64,000 bases of DNA from Usitatibacter sp035624355 (GCA_035624355.1 DASPRQ010000033.1:11796-75795); one strand, 5' to 3'. Counted from the first letter of the stretch, positions 54,150-64,000 are shown. Notes: generated by a model not told the origin, from the sequence alone. Made by a program: numbers and translations.

Positions 54150-55243
54150 GTGAGACGCTGGCTGCTGCCCGAGCACATCGAGGACGTGCTCCCCGCCGAG
54201 GCGCGCGCGATGGAGCGCCTGCGCCGCTCGATCCTCGACCTCTTCGAGGCGAGCGGCTACGAGCTGGTCGCGCCGCCGCTCCTCGAGTACCTCGAGTCGC
54301 TGCTCTCGGGCACGGGGCGCGACATGGACCTCGCGACCTTCAAGCTCGTCGACCAGCTCTCGGGCCGCATGGTGGGCGTGCGGGCCGACCACACGCCGCA
54401 GGTGGCGCGCATCGACGCGCACCTGCTCAACCGCCAGGGAGTCGCGCGCCTGTGCTACTGCGGGAGCGTCCTGCACACCGTGCCCGCCGGCATGACGAAG
54501 ATGCGCGAGCCGATCCAGATCGGCGCGGAGCTCTACGGCCACGCGGGCCTGGAGGCCGACGTGGAGGTCGTGCGCCTCATGATCGCGGCGCTGCGGCGCG
54601 CGGGCATCGGGCGGCCGCACATCGACATCGGCAACCCCGCGATCTACCGCGCGATGGCCCGCGGCGCCGACGTCGAGCGCGCCGAGTCGCTCTTCCACGC
54701 GGTCCAGCTGAAGGACGCGGCGGAGGCGGGGGAGCTCGCCATCCTCACGGAGCTCAACGGTCCGGTGGGGGAAGTCGCAGCGCGCGCCCGGTCGGCGCTT
54801 CCGCGGCTGCCCGAGATCGCGCGGGCGCTCGACGCGCTCGAGAACCTCGCGGCGCAGTGCGCGGCGCCGGACGTCGAGCTCTCCGTGGACCTCGCCGAGC
54901 TGGGGGGCTTCAACTACGAGAGCGGCATCGTGTTCGCCGCCTTCACGGCGGGCTCGCCCGACGCCATCGCGCGCGGCGGCCGCTACGACGAGGTGGGCGC
55001 CTCCTTCGGGCGCGCGCGCCCCGCCACGGGATTCACCATGGACCTGCGGCAGCTCGCCGCGCTCGCTCCGCCGCCGCCGCCGCGGCGCGCGATCCTCGCC
55101 CCGGCCGTGGACGATGCCGCGCTGAAGGTCGCGATCGCGCAGCTGCGGGAGGCGGGCGAGATCGTCGTCGAGGACCTGCCGGGGCACGAGGCCGCGCAGG
55201 GCGAGCTCGCCTGCGACCGCAGGCTCGAGAAGAAGGAAGGCAA

Positions 55244-55259
<16 letters not shown>
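54150..55259 (+). CDS. hisZ: ATP phosphoribosyltransferase regulatory subunit HisZ
   Basis: A 369-residue HisRS-like protein starting at GTG 54150 (RRWLLPEHIEDVLP). It has class II folds (RMVGVRADHTPQVARIDAHLL, FNYESGIVFAAFT, GGRYDEVGASFGRARPATGF) but no C-terminal anticodon-binding domain, as expected for HisZ. It activates the short-form HisG for the first step of histidine synthesis; hisG is not in the window. It overlaps purA by 16 bp. Confidence 0.93.
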
Positions 55260-56536
<1,277 letters not shown>

Positions 56537-56540
56537 AACC

Positions 56541-56625
56541 TGGTGCCCAGAAGAGGACTCGAACCTCCACGGTGTTACCCGCCAGTACCTGAAACTGGTG
56601 CGTCTACCAATTCCGCCATCTGGGC
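56541..56625 (-). tRNA. tRNA-Leu (anticodon CAG)
   Basis: An 85-nt tRNA including a genome-encoded CCA (TGGT at 56541-56544 on the plus strand). The acceptor stem pairs GCCCAGA with TCTGGGC. The anticodon stem CCAGT/ACTGG encloses loop TTCAGGT, giving anticodon CAG for codon CUG. The long variable arm expected of tRNA-Leu and the T-arm GGTTCGAGTCC are present. CUG is the dominant Leu codon in G+C-rich genes like these. Confidence 0.95.
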
Positions 56626-56639
56626 GCGGAGAACGCGAA

Positions 56640-56668
56640 ATTTTACCCGGCGGGTAGGGGAATGTCCA
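56640..56668 (-). promoter_or_regulatory. Near-consensus promoter of tRNA-Leu
   Basis: On the minus strand TGGACA (56668-56663) and TAAAAT (56645-56640) are separated by exactly 17 bp, each matching five of six consensus bases. Transcription would begin near 56633, 8 nt before the tRNA. The -35 box overlaps the ATG of the divergent rnr gene (56662-56664). This is the best sigma-70-type promoter seen in the window. Confidence 0.75.
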
Positions 56669-58851
56669 TAAAGACCAAGGACCTGAAGAAGGCCTATCCC
56701 ACCGAGATCCCGAGCCGCGAGGAGGTTCTGGAGCTGCTCGGCGAGGCGGGCGTTCCGGTGCCGGAGGCCGACCTCCTCGAGCAGCTGAGCGTGCACGGCG
56801 AGGCCGAGCGCGAGGGCTTCGAGCGCCGGCTCGCGGCGATGGAGCGCGACGGCGAGATCCTGCGCAACCGCCGCGGCGCGCTGCTCCTTCCCGACAAGGC
56901 GGGGCTCATCAAGGGGCGCGTGATCGGGCATCCCGACGGCTTCGGCTTCCTCAAGCCCGAGGACGGCCGCGACGACCTCTTCCTCGGGCCGAAGCAGATG
57001 CACAAGGCGCTGCACGGCGACGTGGCGCTCGTGCGCGTGACCGGCGTGGACCGGCGCGGCCGCCTCGAGGGCTCGATCGTGGAGGTGCTCGAGCGCGCGA
57101 ACCGCCGCGTGGTCGGGCGCGTGTTCATCGAGCACGGGGTCGCGTTCCTCGTGGCGGAGAACAAGCGCATCAGCCAGGACATCCTGATCGTGCCCGACGG
57201 GCTCGGCGGCGCCCGGGAAGGGCAGGTGGCCGTGGCCGAGATCGTCGAGCAGCCCACGCGCGACAAGGAGCCCATCGGGCGCGTCGTCGAGGTGCTCGGC
57301 AACTACGCCGATCCCGGCATGGAGATCGAGATCGCGCTGCGCAAGCACGACCTGCCGCACGAATGGCCGCAGGCCGCGCTCGAGGCGGCGCGCCGGTTCC
57401 CGAAGGCGGTGCCGGCGAAGGACCTCAAGGGCCGGCGCGACCTGCGCAAGCTCCCCTTCGTGACGATCGACGGGGAGACGGCGAAGGACTTCGACGACGC
57501 GGTCTACTGCGAGCGCGAGGGAAAGGGCTTCAGGCTCTGGGTGGCGATCGCCGACGTGAGCCACTACGTGCGCCACGGCGAGCCGCTCGACCACGGGGCC
57601 TACGAGCGCGGGAACTCGGTGTACTTTCCGCGCCGCGTGATCCCGATGCTGCCCGAGGCCCTCTCGAACGAGCTGTGCTCGCTCAAGCCCCGCGTGGACC
57701 GCCTCGTGATGGTGTGCGAGATGGAGGTGAGCGCCGGGGGCGCGGTGCGCGGCTACGAGTTCTACCCGGGCGTGATCCGCTCGCACGAGCGCATGACCTA
57801 CACGCAGGTCGCCGCCATGATCGAGGGGGTCGAGGAGACCCGGCCCGAGATCGACGAGCTCTACCGCGCCTACAAGGCGCTCGCGCTCGCGCGCGGCAAG
57901 CGCGGGGCGATCGACTTCGAGACGGTGGAAGCGCAGATGGTCTTCGACGAGCGCGGCAAGATCGAGCGCATCGTGCCCGTGGAGAGGAACGACGCGCACC
58001 GCCTGATCGAGGAGTGCATGCTCGCCGCCAACGTGAGCGCCTCGGACTTCCTCGAGAAGAAGAAGCAGCCCACGCTCTACCGCGTCCACGAGGGGCCCAC
58101 GCCCGAGAAGCTCGAGGCGCTGCGCGCGATGCTGAAGGACTTCGGACTCGCGCTCGGCGGGGGAGACGAGCCCCAGGCGCGCGACTACGCGGAGCTGCTG
58201 AAGCGCATCCGCGACAAGCCCTACGCCGGGATGCTCCAGACGGTGATGCTGCGCTCGCTCTCGCAGGCGGTGTACAGCCCCGAGAACGTGGGCCACTTCG
58301 GCCTCGCCTACGACGCCTACGCGCATTTCACCTCGCCCATCCGGCGCTATCCGGACCTGCTCGTGCACCGGGCCATCAAGGCGGCGCTCGCGGGCAGCCG
58401 CTACGAGGCCGGCAACCTCGAGCACGTCGGCGCGCACTGCTCGGAGACCGAGCGCCGCGCCGACGAGGCCACGCGCGACGTCGAGGCGTGGCTCAAGAGC
58501 TACTACATGCAGGACCACGTCGGCAGCGAGTTCGCCGGGACCGTCAGCGGCGTCACCAACTTCGGCCTCTTCGTGACCCTCGACGACCTCTACGTGGACG
58601 GCCTCGTGCACGTCTCGGACCTCGGCCAGGACTACTTCCAGTTCGACGCGGCCCGCCACATGCTGCGCGGCGAGCGCACGGGCGTGCGCTACCAGCTCGG
58701 CGGGCGCGTGCGCGTGAAAGTGGTGCGCGTGAGCCTCGAGCAGGCGAAGATCGACTTCGTGCTCACCGACGAGCACCGGGAACGCGCTCCGGCTCCCGGG
58801 GCCGGAGGCCCGCGGCGCGAGCGGCGCAAATCGGGGCTCTTCCGCAGGTGA
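56662..58851 (+). CDS. rnr: Ribonuclease R
   Basis: A 729-residue RNB-family 3'-5' exoribonuclease. It has a short N-terminal winged-helix region, cold-shock domains (IKGRVIGHPDGFGFLKPED), the RNB catalytic core with DFDDAVYC near residue 276, and an S1 domain (SEFAGTVSGVTNFGLFVTLDDLYVDG, split over about 620-690). A short basic tail ends the protein. It degrades structured RNA and takes part in trans-translation decay. It overlaps rlmB by 4 bp. Confidence 0.96.
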   Translation: MSIKTKDLKKAYPTEIPSREEVLELLGEAGVPVPEADLLEQLSVHGEAEREGFERRLAAMERDGEILRNRRGALLLPDKAGLIKGRVIGHPDGFGFLKPEDGRDDLFLGPKQMHKALHGDVALVRVTGVDRRGRLEGSIVEVLERANRRVVGRVFIEHGVAFLVAENKRISQDILIVPDGLGGAREGQVAVAEIVEQPTRDKEPIGRVVEVLGNYADPGMEIEIALRKHDLPHEWPQAALEAARRFPKAVPAKDLKGRRDLRKLPFVTIDGETAKDFDDAVYCEREGKGFRLWVAIADVSHYVRHGEPLDHGAYERGNSVYFPRRVIPMLPEALSNELCSLKPRVDRLVMVCEMEVSAGGAVRGYEFYPGVIRSHERMTYTQVAAMIEGVEETRPEIDELYRAYKALALARGKRGAIDFETVEAQMVFDERGKIERIVPVERNDAHRLIEECMLAANVSASDFLEKKKQPTLYRVHEGPTPEKLEALRAMLKDFGLALGGGDEPQARDYAELLKRIRDKPYAGMLQTVMLRSLSQAVYSPENVGHFGLAYDAYAHFTSPIRRYPDLLVHRAIKAALAGSRYEAGNLEHVGAHCSETERRADEATRDVEAWLKSYYMQDHVGSEFAGTVSGVTNFGLFVTLDDLYVDGLVHVSDLGQDYFQFDAARHMLRGERTGVRYQLGGRVRVKVVRVSLEQAKIDFVLTDEHRERAPAPGAGGPRRERRKSGLFRR

Positions 58852-59579
58852 AGAGCCTCGCCGGCTTCCACGCGGTGACGAGCCGGCTGCGGCAGCGGCC
58901 CGGCACCATCCGCGAGATCTACGTCGACGCCGAGCGCCGGGACGCCCGCGCGAAGGACCTGCGGGAGCTCGCGAAGCGCCTCTCGGTGCGCGTGATCGCC
59001 GTGGACGCGAAGCGCCTCGACGGCATGGCGGGCGGCGTGCGCCACCAGGGCGTGGTCGCGATGGCCGAGCCCGTCGACATGCCGAAGTTCATCGAGGACG
59101 TGCTCGAGGAGCTCGAGGAGCCGCCGCTCCTGCTGGTGCTCGACGGCGTCCAGGACCCGCACAACCTCGGAGCGTGCCTGCGCGTCGCCGACGGGGCGGG
59201 CGCCCACGCCGTGATCGCGCCCAAGGACCGCAGCGTGGGGCTCACCGCCGCGGCGATCAAGGTGGCCTCGGGCGCGGCCGAGTCGGTTCCCTACATCGTG
59301 GTGACGAACCTCGCGCGCACGATGCGGGAGCTGAAGGAGCGCGGCATCTGGCTCATCGGCGCCGACGACGAGGCGCCCACCTCGATCTACCAGGCCGAGC
59401 TCGAAGGGGCGGTCGCGATGGTGCTGGGCGCCGAGGGCGAGGGGCTGCGCCGCCTCACCAAGGACAGCTGCGACCTGCTCGTCGCGATCCCGATGCTGGG
59501 CGCGGTCGAGAGCCTCAACGTGTCGGTCGCGAGCGGCATCTGCCTCTACGAGGCGCGGCGCCGGCGTCTCGCCCCGTGA
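58848..59579 (+). CDS. rlmB: 23S rRNA 2'-O-methyltransferase RlmB
   Basis: A 243-residue SpoU-family enzyme starting at GTG 58848 (MKSLAGFHAVTSRL). It has SPOUT motifs DGVQDPHNLGACLRVADGAG, VLGAEGEGLRRLT and IPMLGAVESLNVSVASGI. It methylates G2251 of 23S rRNA. It is coupled to rnr by a GTGA overlap, as in many proteobacteria. Confidence 0.96.
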   Translation: MKSLAGFHAVTSRLRQRPGTIREIYVDAERRDARAKDLRELAKRLSVRVIAVDAKRLDGMAGGVRHQGVVAMAEPVDMPKFIEDVLEELEEPPLLLVLDGVQDPHNLGACLRVADGAGAHAVIAPKDRSVGLTAAAIKVASGAAESVPYIVVTNLARTMRELKERGIWLIGADDEAPTSIYQAELEGAVAMVLGAEGEGLRRLTKDSCDLLVAIPMLGAVESLNVSVASGICLYEARRRRLAP

Positions 59580-59603
59580 AGCTCCACCGTACCGCACCCT
59601 CTT

Positions 59604-59612
59604 TGCGATAAT
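59604..59612 (+). promoter_or_regulatory. Possible extended -10 before the M16 protease gene
   Basis: TGCGATAAT at 59604-59612 (TGn plus GATAAT) lies 28 bp before ATG 59641. No -35 and no clear ribosome-binding site are visible. Confidence 0.35.
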
Positions 59613-59640
59613 CCGCCCTCCGCCGCCACCTCCCCCCGCC

Positions 59641-62448
59641 ATGGCCTTCCTGCGTGCCACGCTCGCCGCCCTGCTCGCGGCGCTCCCCCTCTTCCTCGCC
59701 CCCGCGGCCGCGCTCGCGAAGGACGAAACCCCGGCGCAGGCTTCGGGCGCCGCCGCCGAGGCGCCGCAGAAGGCCGCCTTCGAGGTGCACCTGGGGGCCC
59801 CGATCGACGTCTCGGCGATCCGCAGGATCACCACCGTCGAGGGCATCGCGGAGTACCGGCTTCCCAACGGCCTCAAGGTGCTGCTCTTCCCCGACGCCTC
59901 CAAGCCCACCGTCGTGGTGAACGTCACGTATCTCGTGGGCAGCCGCTTCGAGAACTACGGCGAGACGGGCATGGCGCACCTGCTCGAGCACCTCATGTTC
60001 AAGGGCACGCCCGAGCACCCGCACATCGACAAGGAGTTCAACCAGCGGGGCGTGCGCTTCAACGGCAGCACGTGGCTCGACCGCACGAACTACTACGAGA
60101 TCTTCGACTCGAGCGAAGCGAACCTCGAGTGGGCGATCGAGCTCGAGTCGAGCCGCATGGTGAGCTCCTTCATCTCGCGCCGGGACCTCGCGACCGAGAT
60201 GACGGTGGTGCGCAACGAGTACGAGGAGGGGGAGAACTCGCCCTTCTCGGTGCTGCTCAAGCGCATGCAGAGCGTGGCCTACGACTGGCACTCCTACGGC
60301 CGGCCGACGATCGGCAACCGCAGCGACATCGAGAACGTCGACATCCCGCACCTGCAGGCCTTCTACCACCTCTACTACGAGCCCGACAACGCGGTGCTGC
60401 TCGTGGCGGGCAAGTTCGACCCGGCGAAGGCGCTCGCCGTCGTCGCGCGGACCTTCGGGCGGATCCCGAAACCGGCGGCCCCTCGACCGGTCTTCTGGAC
60501 CGTGGAGCCCACGCAGGACGGCGACCGCGAGTACACGGTGCGCCGCAGCGGCGACATCCAGATCGTGGCCGCGGCCTACCACGTGCCCTCGAGCCTGCAT
60601 CCCGATTCCGACGCCCTCGACTTCGCTTCCTTCATCCTCGGCGACGTGCCCAGCGGGCGGCTGCACAAGGCGCTCGTGGAGACGGGGCTCGCCGCCCAGG
60701 TGTTCGCGTATCCGCTCACGGGAGTCGACCCGGGGCTCGAGATCTTCGGCGCCGTCGTGCAGAAGGGGCAGCCCATCGAGCCCGTGAAGGAGGCGCTCGA
60801 GAAGACGGTGGAGACCTTCGGGGCCTCGCCCCCCACGAAGGAGGAGATGGAGCGCGCGCGCATCTCCTACGCGAACGCCTTCGAGAAGACCCTCGACAAC
60901 CACGAGACGCTCGGCGTGGAGCTCTCGGAGTACATCGCGCTCGGCGACTGGCGGCTCTTCTTCCTCGGGCGCGACCGGCTGAAGACCGTGAAGGCCGAGG
61001 ACGTGGCGCGGGTCTCGGGCGCGTACTTCCGCCGCGACAACCGCACCGTGGGGCTCTTCCTTCCCACCGACAAGCCCGAGCGCGCCGCGGTCCCCGCGGC
61101 CCCGGCGGTGGAAGAGGTGATGAAGGGCTTCACCGCCAAGGCCGCCGCGAGCGAGGCCGAGGCCTTCGACCCGTCGCAGGCGAACATCGACGCGCGCACG
61201 AAGCGGATGCAGCTCGGTCCGGTGAAGGTCGCGCTGCTCGCGAAGAAGAATCGCGGCGAGACGGTGAACGTGGCCATCGCGCTGCACATCGGCAACGAGA
61301 AGGCGCTCTTCGGCGAGCGCACCAACGCCTCCTTCGCCGGGCAGATGCTCGCGCGCGGCACCACGCGCCTCACGCGGACGGAGCTCGCGGACGCCCTCGA
61401 GAAGCTCAAGGTGTCGGGCGGCATCGCGGGCCCGGGCGCGAGCTTCCAGACGACGGGGCCGAACCTCGAGGGGGCGCTGCGGCTGGTGGCCGAGGTGCTG
61501 AGGCACCCGCGGTTCGACCCGGCGGAGTTCGAGCAGCTGCGCTCCCAGGTCGTCACGGGCATCCAGGCAGAGCGCTCCCAGCCCGGGGCCCGTGCTTCCG
61601 AGGAGCTCGCGAAGGTCTTCAACATCTACCCGAAGGGCGACTGGCGCTACTCGCCCACCCTCGAGGAGTCGCTCGCGAACGCGAAGGCCGCTAAGCTCGA
61701 GGACGCCCGCCGCTTCCACGACGAGTTCTACGGCGCGGACCCCGCCGACATCGCGATCGTCGGCGACTTCGACGAGGCGAAGACGGAGGCGCTGCTGAAG
61801 GAGCTCTTCGGCTCGTGGAAGCCGAAGGTGCCGTACGAGCGCGTGAAGGCCGAGTACCGCGACATCGCGCCCGTCGAGCGCTCGATCGAGACGCCCGACA
61901 AGGAGAACGCCGTCTTCCTCGCGCGCCAGAACCTCGCCGTCCGCGACGACGACCCGGACTATCCCGCGCTCTACGTCGCCGACTACATCTTCGGCGGCGG
62001 CGCGGGCTTCGACTCGCGCCTCACGAAGCGCATCCGGCAGAAGGAGGGGCTGTCCTACGACGTGGGCACGGAGCTCGCCGTGGATTCCCTCGACCGCGTG
62101 GGCGCCTGGAGCGCCTACGCGATCGCGGCGCCGCAGAACGTCGCGAAGGTGGAGAGCGCCTTCCGCGACGAGCTCGCGCGCGCCGAGAAGGACGGCTTCA
62201 CGCAGGCGGAGCTCGACGCGGCCAAGTCCGGCATCCTCCAGATGCGGGCGCAGAACCGCTCGCAGGACCGCGTCCTCGCCGCCGCCTGGGCCTCGAACCT
62301 CTACCTCGGCCGCACCTTCCGGTTCAGCCAGGACTTCGAGGACAAGCTGAAGGCGCTCACCGTGGACGACATCAACGCCGCGCTGCGCAGGTACGTCGAC
62401 CCGGCGAAGGTGAGCGTCGTGAAGGCGGGCGACTTCCGCAAGAAGTAA
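59641..62448 (+). CDS. M16 family zinc metalloprotease, two-domain
   Basis: A 935-residue exported protease with a signal peptide (MAFLRATLAALLAALPLFLA). The inverted zinc motif HLLEH is at 113-117 with the downstream Glu around residue 195 (VVRNEYEEGEN). A second, inactive M16-like half follows (about 500-930) with GGGAGFDSRLTKRIRQKEGLSYDVG. This tandem arrangement is usual for pitrilysin/PqqL-type periplasmic proteases; the substrate is not predictable. The neighbours (rlmB, methyltransferase) give no functional clue. Confidence 0.93.
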   Translation: MAFLRATLAALLAALPLFLAPAAALAKDETPAQASGAAAEAPQKAAFEVHLGAPIDVSAIRRITTVEGIAEYRLPNGLKVLLFPDASKPTVVVNVTYLVGSRFENYGETGMAHLLEHLMFKGTPEHPHIDKEFNQRGVRFNGSTWLDRTNYYEIFDSSEANLEWAIELESSRMVSSFISRRDLATEMTVVRNEYEEGENSPFSVLLKRMQSVAYDWHSYGRPTIGNRSDIENVDIPHLQAFYHLYYEPDNAVLLVAGKFDPAKALAVVARTFGRIPKPAAPRPVFWTVEPTQDGDREYTVRRSGDIQIVAAAYHVPSSLHPDSDALDFASFILGDVPSGRLHKALVETGLAAQVFAYPLTGVDPGLEIFGAVVQKGQPIEPVKEALEKTVETFGASPPTKEEMERARISYANAFEKTLDNHETLGVELSEYIALGDWRLFFLGRDRLKTVKAEDVARVSGAYFRRDNRTVGLFLPTDKPERAAVPAAPAVEEVMKGFTAKAAASEAEAFDPSQANIDARTKRMQLGPVKVALLAKKNRGETVNVAIALHIGNEKALFGERTNASFAGQMLARGTTRLTRTELADALEKLKVSGGIAGPGASFQTTGPNLEGALRLVAEVLRHPRFDPAEFEQLRSQVVTGIQAERSQPGARASEELAKVFNIYPKGDWRYSPTLEESLANAKAAKLEDARRFHDEFYGADPADIAIVGDFDEAKTEALLKELFGSWKPKVPYERVKAEYRDIAPVERSIETPDKENAVFLARQNLAVRDDDPDYPALYVADYIFGGGAGFDSRLTKRIRQKEGLSYDVGTELAVDSLDRVGAWSAYAIAAPQNVAKVESAFRDELARAEKDGFTQAELDAAKSGILQMRAQNRSQDRVLAAAWASNLYLGRTFRFSQDFEDKLKALTVDDINAALRRYVDPAKVSVVKAGDFRKK

Positions 62449-62456
62449 CCTTGCCG

Positions 62457-62488
62457 GTTGCTAGACAATCCATAGAATGTCTAGCAAC
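62457..62488. repeat. Perfect 11-bp inverted repeat after the M16 gene
   Basis: GTTGCTAGACA (62457-62467) and TGTCTAGCAAC (62478-62488) are perfect complements around a 10-nt A+T-rich centre. It begins 9 bp after the M16 stop and ends 1 bp before an ATG. There is no T-run, so an operator-type site is as likely as a hairpin. Confidence 0.6.
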
Positions 62489-62489
62489 C

Positions 62490-62555
62490 ATGCCCTTCCG
62501 CGAGCTGCCGCTTTCCGCGCAGACGGCGCACGCCGATCCCAGAACCGCGCGCTGA
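62490..62555 (+). pseudogene. Truncated remnant reading frame
   Basis: A 21-codon frame opening MPFRELPLSAQTAHA and then stopping at TGA 62553-62555. From memory, an opening of the type 'LPLSAQTAYAxL' occurs in a family of nucleotidyltransferase-fold proteins often found beside operator palindromes, so this may be the scar of such a gene. The sequence after it (to 62643) shows no continuation. The identity is low confidence; the truncation is visible. Confidence 0.3.
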
Positions 62556-62643
62556 CCGCCGCGTGGGCCTACCTCTTATTCTGGCGTGTGCTGCGGTTCC
62601 AGCGAACGGCAGCGTAGTCAGGGCGGGGCATTTCGCGAACCAG

Positions 62644-63378
62644 CTATACCGCGGAAGTCACCGCGGATTCAGCCTCGCGAACGTCGGCGAGTATCGGAAC
62701 TTCCGCGTCGACCACGAAGCTATCCGGCCGGAAGAATACTGACGTGCAGTAGAAGGAATGGATTCCAGCGGGCGCGAGGCCGAAGAAATCGACGTGGAGC
62801 ATTCCCGAGGGAAGAAAGCCCTCGTGGAAGCCGTATCCGTCGGAGTTGTCGCAGACGATCGCGCCCCGCGGCGCGAGATGCTCGATCGACAGCGGAATAA
62901 GCTCGTGGCGGAAGAGCCCATCGATCACGATCACGTCGAACATCCTTCCTGCGATTGCGCGGCGCGCGTCGGCGAGGCAGCTCTCCGGCGAGTCCGAGCG
63001 CGCGAGGTGGAGCTCAACGTTGGACGGCGCGCGGGATTGCACGCGCTCGAGCCATTCCTCGCTCTTCTCGATCGAAACTACGGAGGCGGCCCGTGCGGCC
63101 CACCACAGTGTTGATTGGCCCGCGCCGAACTCGAGGATGCGCTTGCCGGCGAAGGACCTGCGCCGGAGGAAGTCGATCGCCGGGTAGGTGTACCACGGCA
63201 GGGGATTCCCTCGAGAGTCCACGGCCATTCCCTTCAGGCTGCTCCGGAAATGACCCTCGCGGAGCGAGAAGAGGACCGGGGCGAGGAGTGCGATCATTAC
63301 GCGCCGCATCGGGCTCCAGAACCAGCGCGGTGTGAATCGCCTGATTGGCGCGAAGGCTCGCTGGATCCCGGTCTGCAT
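62644..63378 (-). CDS. Class I SAM-dependent methyltransferase
   Basis: A 244-residue protein with the SAM-binding motif ILEFGAGQST at about 81-90, VVSIEKSEEWLERV as the acidic second strand, and FDVIVIDGLFRHELIP as a motif-II-like strand. A hydrophobic N-terminal stretch (VMIALLAPVLFSL) may bind membrane. ATG 63378 has a CAGGAC site and was preferred to ATG 63429. Base composition is lower in places than the neighbours (33 of 60 G+C at 62701-62760 against 44 of 60 at 61501-61560), suggesting acquisition. The substrate is unknown; the adjacent sugar-nucleotide gene suggests surface glycan. Confidence 0.82.
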   Translation of the reverse strand: MQTGIQRAFAPIRRFTPRWFWSPMRRVMIALLAPVLFSLREGHFRSSLKGMAVDSRGNPLPWYTYPAIDFLRRRSFAGKRILEFGAGQSTLWWAARAASVVSIEKSEEWLERVQSRAPSNVELHLARSDSPESCLADARRAIAGRMFDVIVIDGLFRHELIPLSIEHLAPRGAIVCDNSDGYGFHEGFLPSGMLHVDFFGLAPAGIHSFYCTSVFFRPDSFVVDAEVPILADVREAESAVTSAV

Positions 63379-63565
63379 CGCACAACGTCCTGGTCGGAGG
63401 TCGTGCTGAGAGCTTACCCCGAGGCCCATGGCAAAATCAAAACGTCCGATGTCGACGGTGAGTAGTAGGCCGGCCGATTCGAACGGGGACCCTCAGACCG
63501 CAGTTGCCGGTTTCCGGGGAAATGAATAAGGTGCTAGGCAGTCGTAACGGAGGGGGAATGGAAAG

Positions 63566-64000
63566 GTGACCCGGAAGTACTCGAGCCGTCGCCGCGTGTT
63601 GGTCACGGGAGGGGCGGGTTTCATTGGTTCGCACCTGTGCGAGCGGCTGCTCGCCGACGGCTGCGACGTGCTCTGCGCGGACAACTTCTTCACGGGCACG
63701 AAGGACAACATCGCGCACCTCGTGGCCGACCCGCACTTCGAGCTGCAGCGCCACGACGTGACCTTCCCGCTCTACGTGGAGGTGGACGAGATCTTCAACC
63801 TCGCCTGCCCCGCGGCGCCCATCCACTACCAGTTCGACCCCGTGCAGACCACGAAGACGAGCGTGCACGGCGCGATCAACATGCTGGGGCTCGCCAAGCG
63901 CGTGAAGGCGAAGATCCTCCAGGCCTCGACCTCCGAGGTCTACGGCGACCCGGAAGTGCACCCGCAGGTGGAGAGCTACTGGGGCCACGTGAACCCCATC
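63566..64000 (+). CDS. UDP-glucuronate decarboxylase-like SDR, N-terminal part
   Basis: A GTG start at 63566, with AGGGGG 9 nt upstream, opens a frame that runs off the window after 145 codons. It shows RVLVTGGAGFIGSHLCERLL (NAD-binding Rossmann), NFFTGTKDNIAHL, FNLACPAAPIHYQFDPVQT and STSEVYGDPEVHPQ. These are close to UDP-xylose synthase (UDP-glucuronate decarboxylase) family motifs. The catalytic Tyr-x3-Lys lies outside. It would supply UDP-xylose or a related sugar for polysaccharide, and is divergent from the methyltransferase gene. Confidence 0.9.
   Translation, partial: MTRKYSSRRRVLVTGGAGFIGSHLCERLLADGCDVLCADNFFTGTKDNIAHLVADPHFELQRHDVTFPLYVEVDEIFNLACPAAPIHYQFDPVQTTKTSVHGAINMLGLAKRVKAKILQASTSEVYGDPEVHPQVESYWGHVNPI

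Noticed and set aside
56541..56625. tRNA-Leu as an integration site of a mobile element
   Set aside because: No integrase, no repeated tRNA 3' end and no foreign genes next to it; both sides are conserved housekeeping genes.

Overview
The window is high-GC DNA (sampled coding lines run near 70% G+C) packed with overlapping, translationally coupled genes. It looks like a betaproteobacterial chromosome. The best evidence is the long syntenic run ndk-rlmN-pilF-rodZ-ispG-hisS-yfgM-bamB-der-hfq-hflX-hflK-hflC-(DUF2065)-hisZ-purA-rnr-rlmB. Other betaproteobacterial hallmarks are the zinc-finger gene between ilvE and waaF and the yhdP-nitrilase-tldD block. No phage, integrase, insertion sequence, rRNA or CRISPR array was seen.

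Layout. 1-11.1 kb, minus strand: a complete type II secretion operon gspC-D-E-F-G-H-I-J-K-L-M-N, ending in a truncated YheT-type hydrolase. It lacks only the prepilin peptidase (gspO), which must be elsewhere. 11.1-13.6 kb, minus: a peptide-type solute-binding protein without permeases and a small NTF2-fold protein. 13.6-19.3 kb, plus: a molybdenum hydroxylase module (2Fe-2S subunit, molybdopterin subunit, an undescribed 55-residue membrane protein, XdhC chaperone, MobA/MocA-like nucleotidyltransferase), then a zinc alcohol dehydrogenase. 19.3-23.0 kb, minus: a repeat-bearing small exported protein, a DUF1684 protein, waaF, a zinc-finger protein and ilvE. 23.1-27.1 kb: a six-helix membrane adenylate cyclase converging on glnE. 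27.2-34.1 kb, plus: yhdP, a nitrilase, tldD and an exported MsrB.

34.1-37.3 kb is the most unusual region. Three DAHP synthase-family genes lie in tandem: two class I-alpha paralogues and one I-beta/KDO8P-like protein that lacks the metal-binding Cys. They follow a 25-codon reading frame carrying a Phe-Phe-Tyr-Trp-Phe-Ala-Tyr run and a rho-independent terminator with a mutually exclusive antiterminator. This reads as a ribosome-mediated attenuator sensing all three aromatic amino acids. 37.3-41.3 kb holds a cobalamin-binding protein (btuF) converging on and overlapping a cobalamin adenosyltransferase, then accA and tilS.

41.3-62.4 kb is the conserved housekeeping block: nucleotide metabolism, rRNA/tRNA modification, pilus and cell-shape factors, isoprenoid and histidyl-tRNA synthesis, BAM complex, Der/HflX GTPases, Hfq, HflKC, HisZ, PurA, a tRNA-Leu(CAG), RNase R, RlmB and an M16 protease. 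62.4-64.0 kb is a less conserved edge of partly lower G+C. It has a perfect palindrome before a truncated reading frame, a methyltransferase, and the start of a UDP-glucuronate decarboxylase-like gene, and probably opens a surface-glycan cluster.
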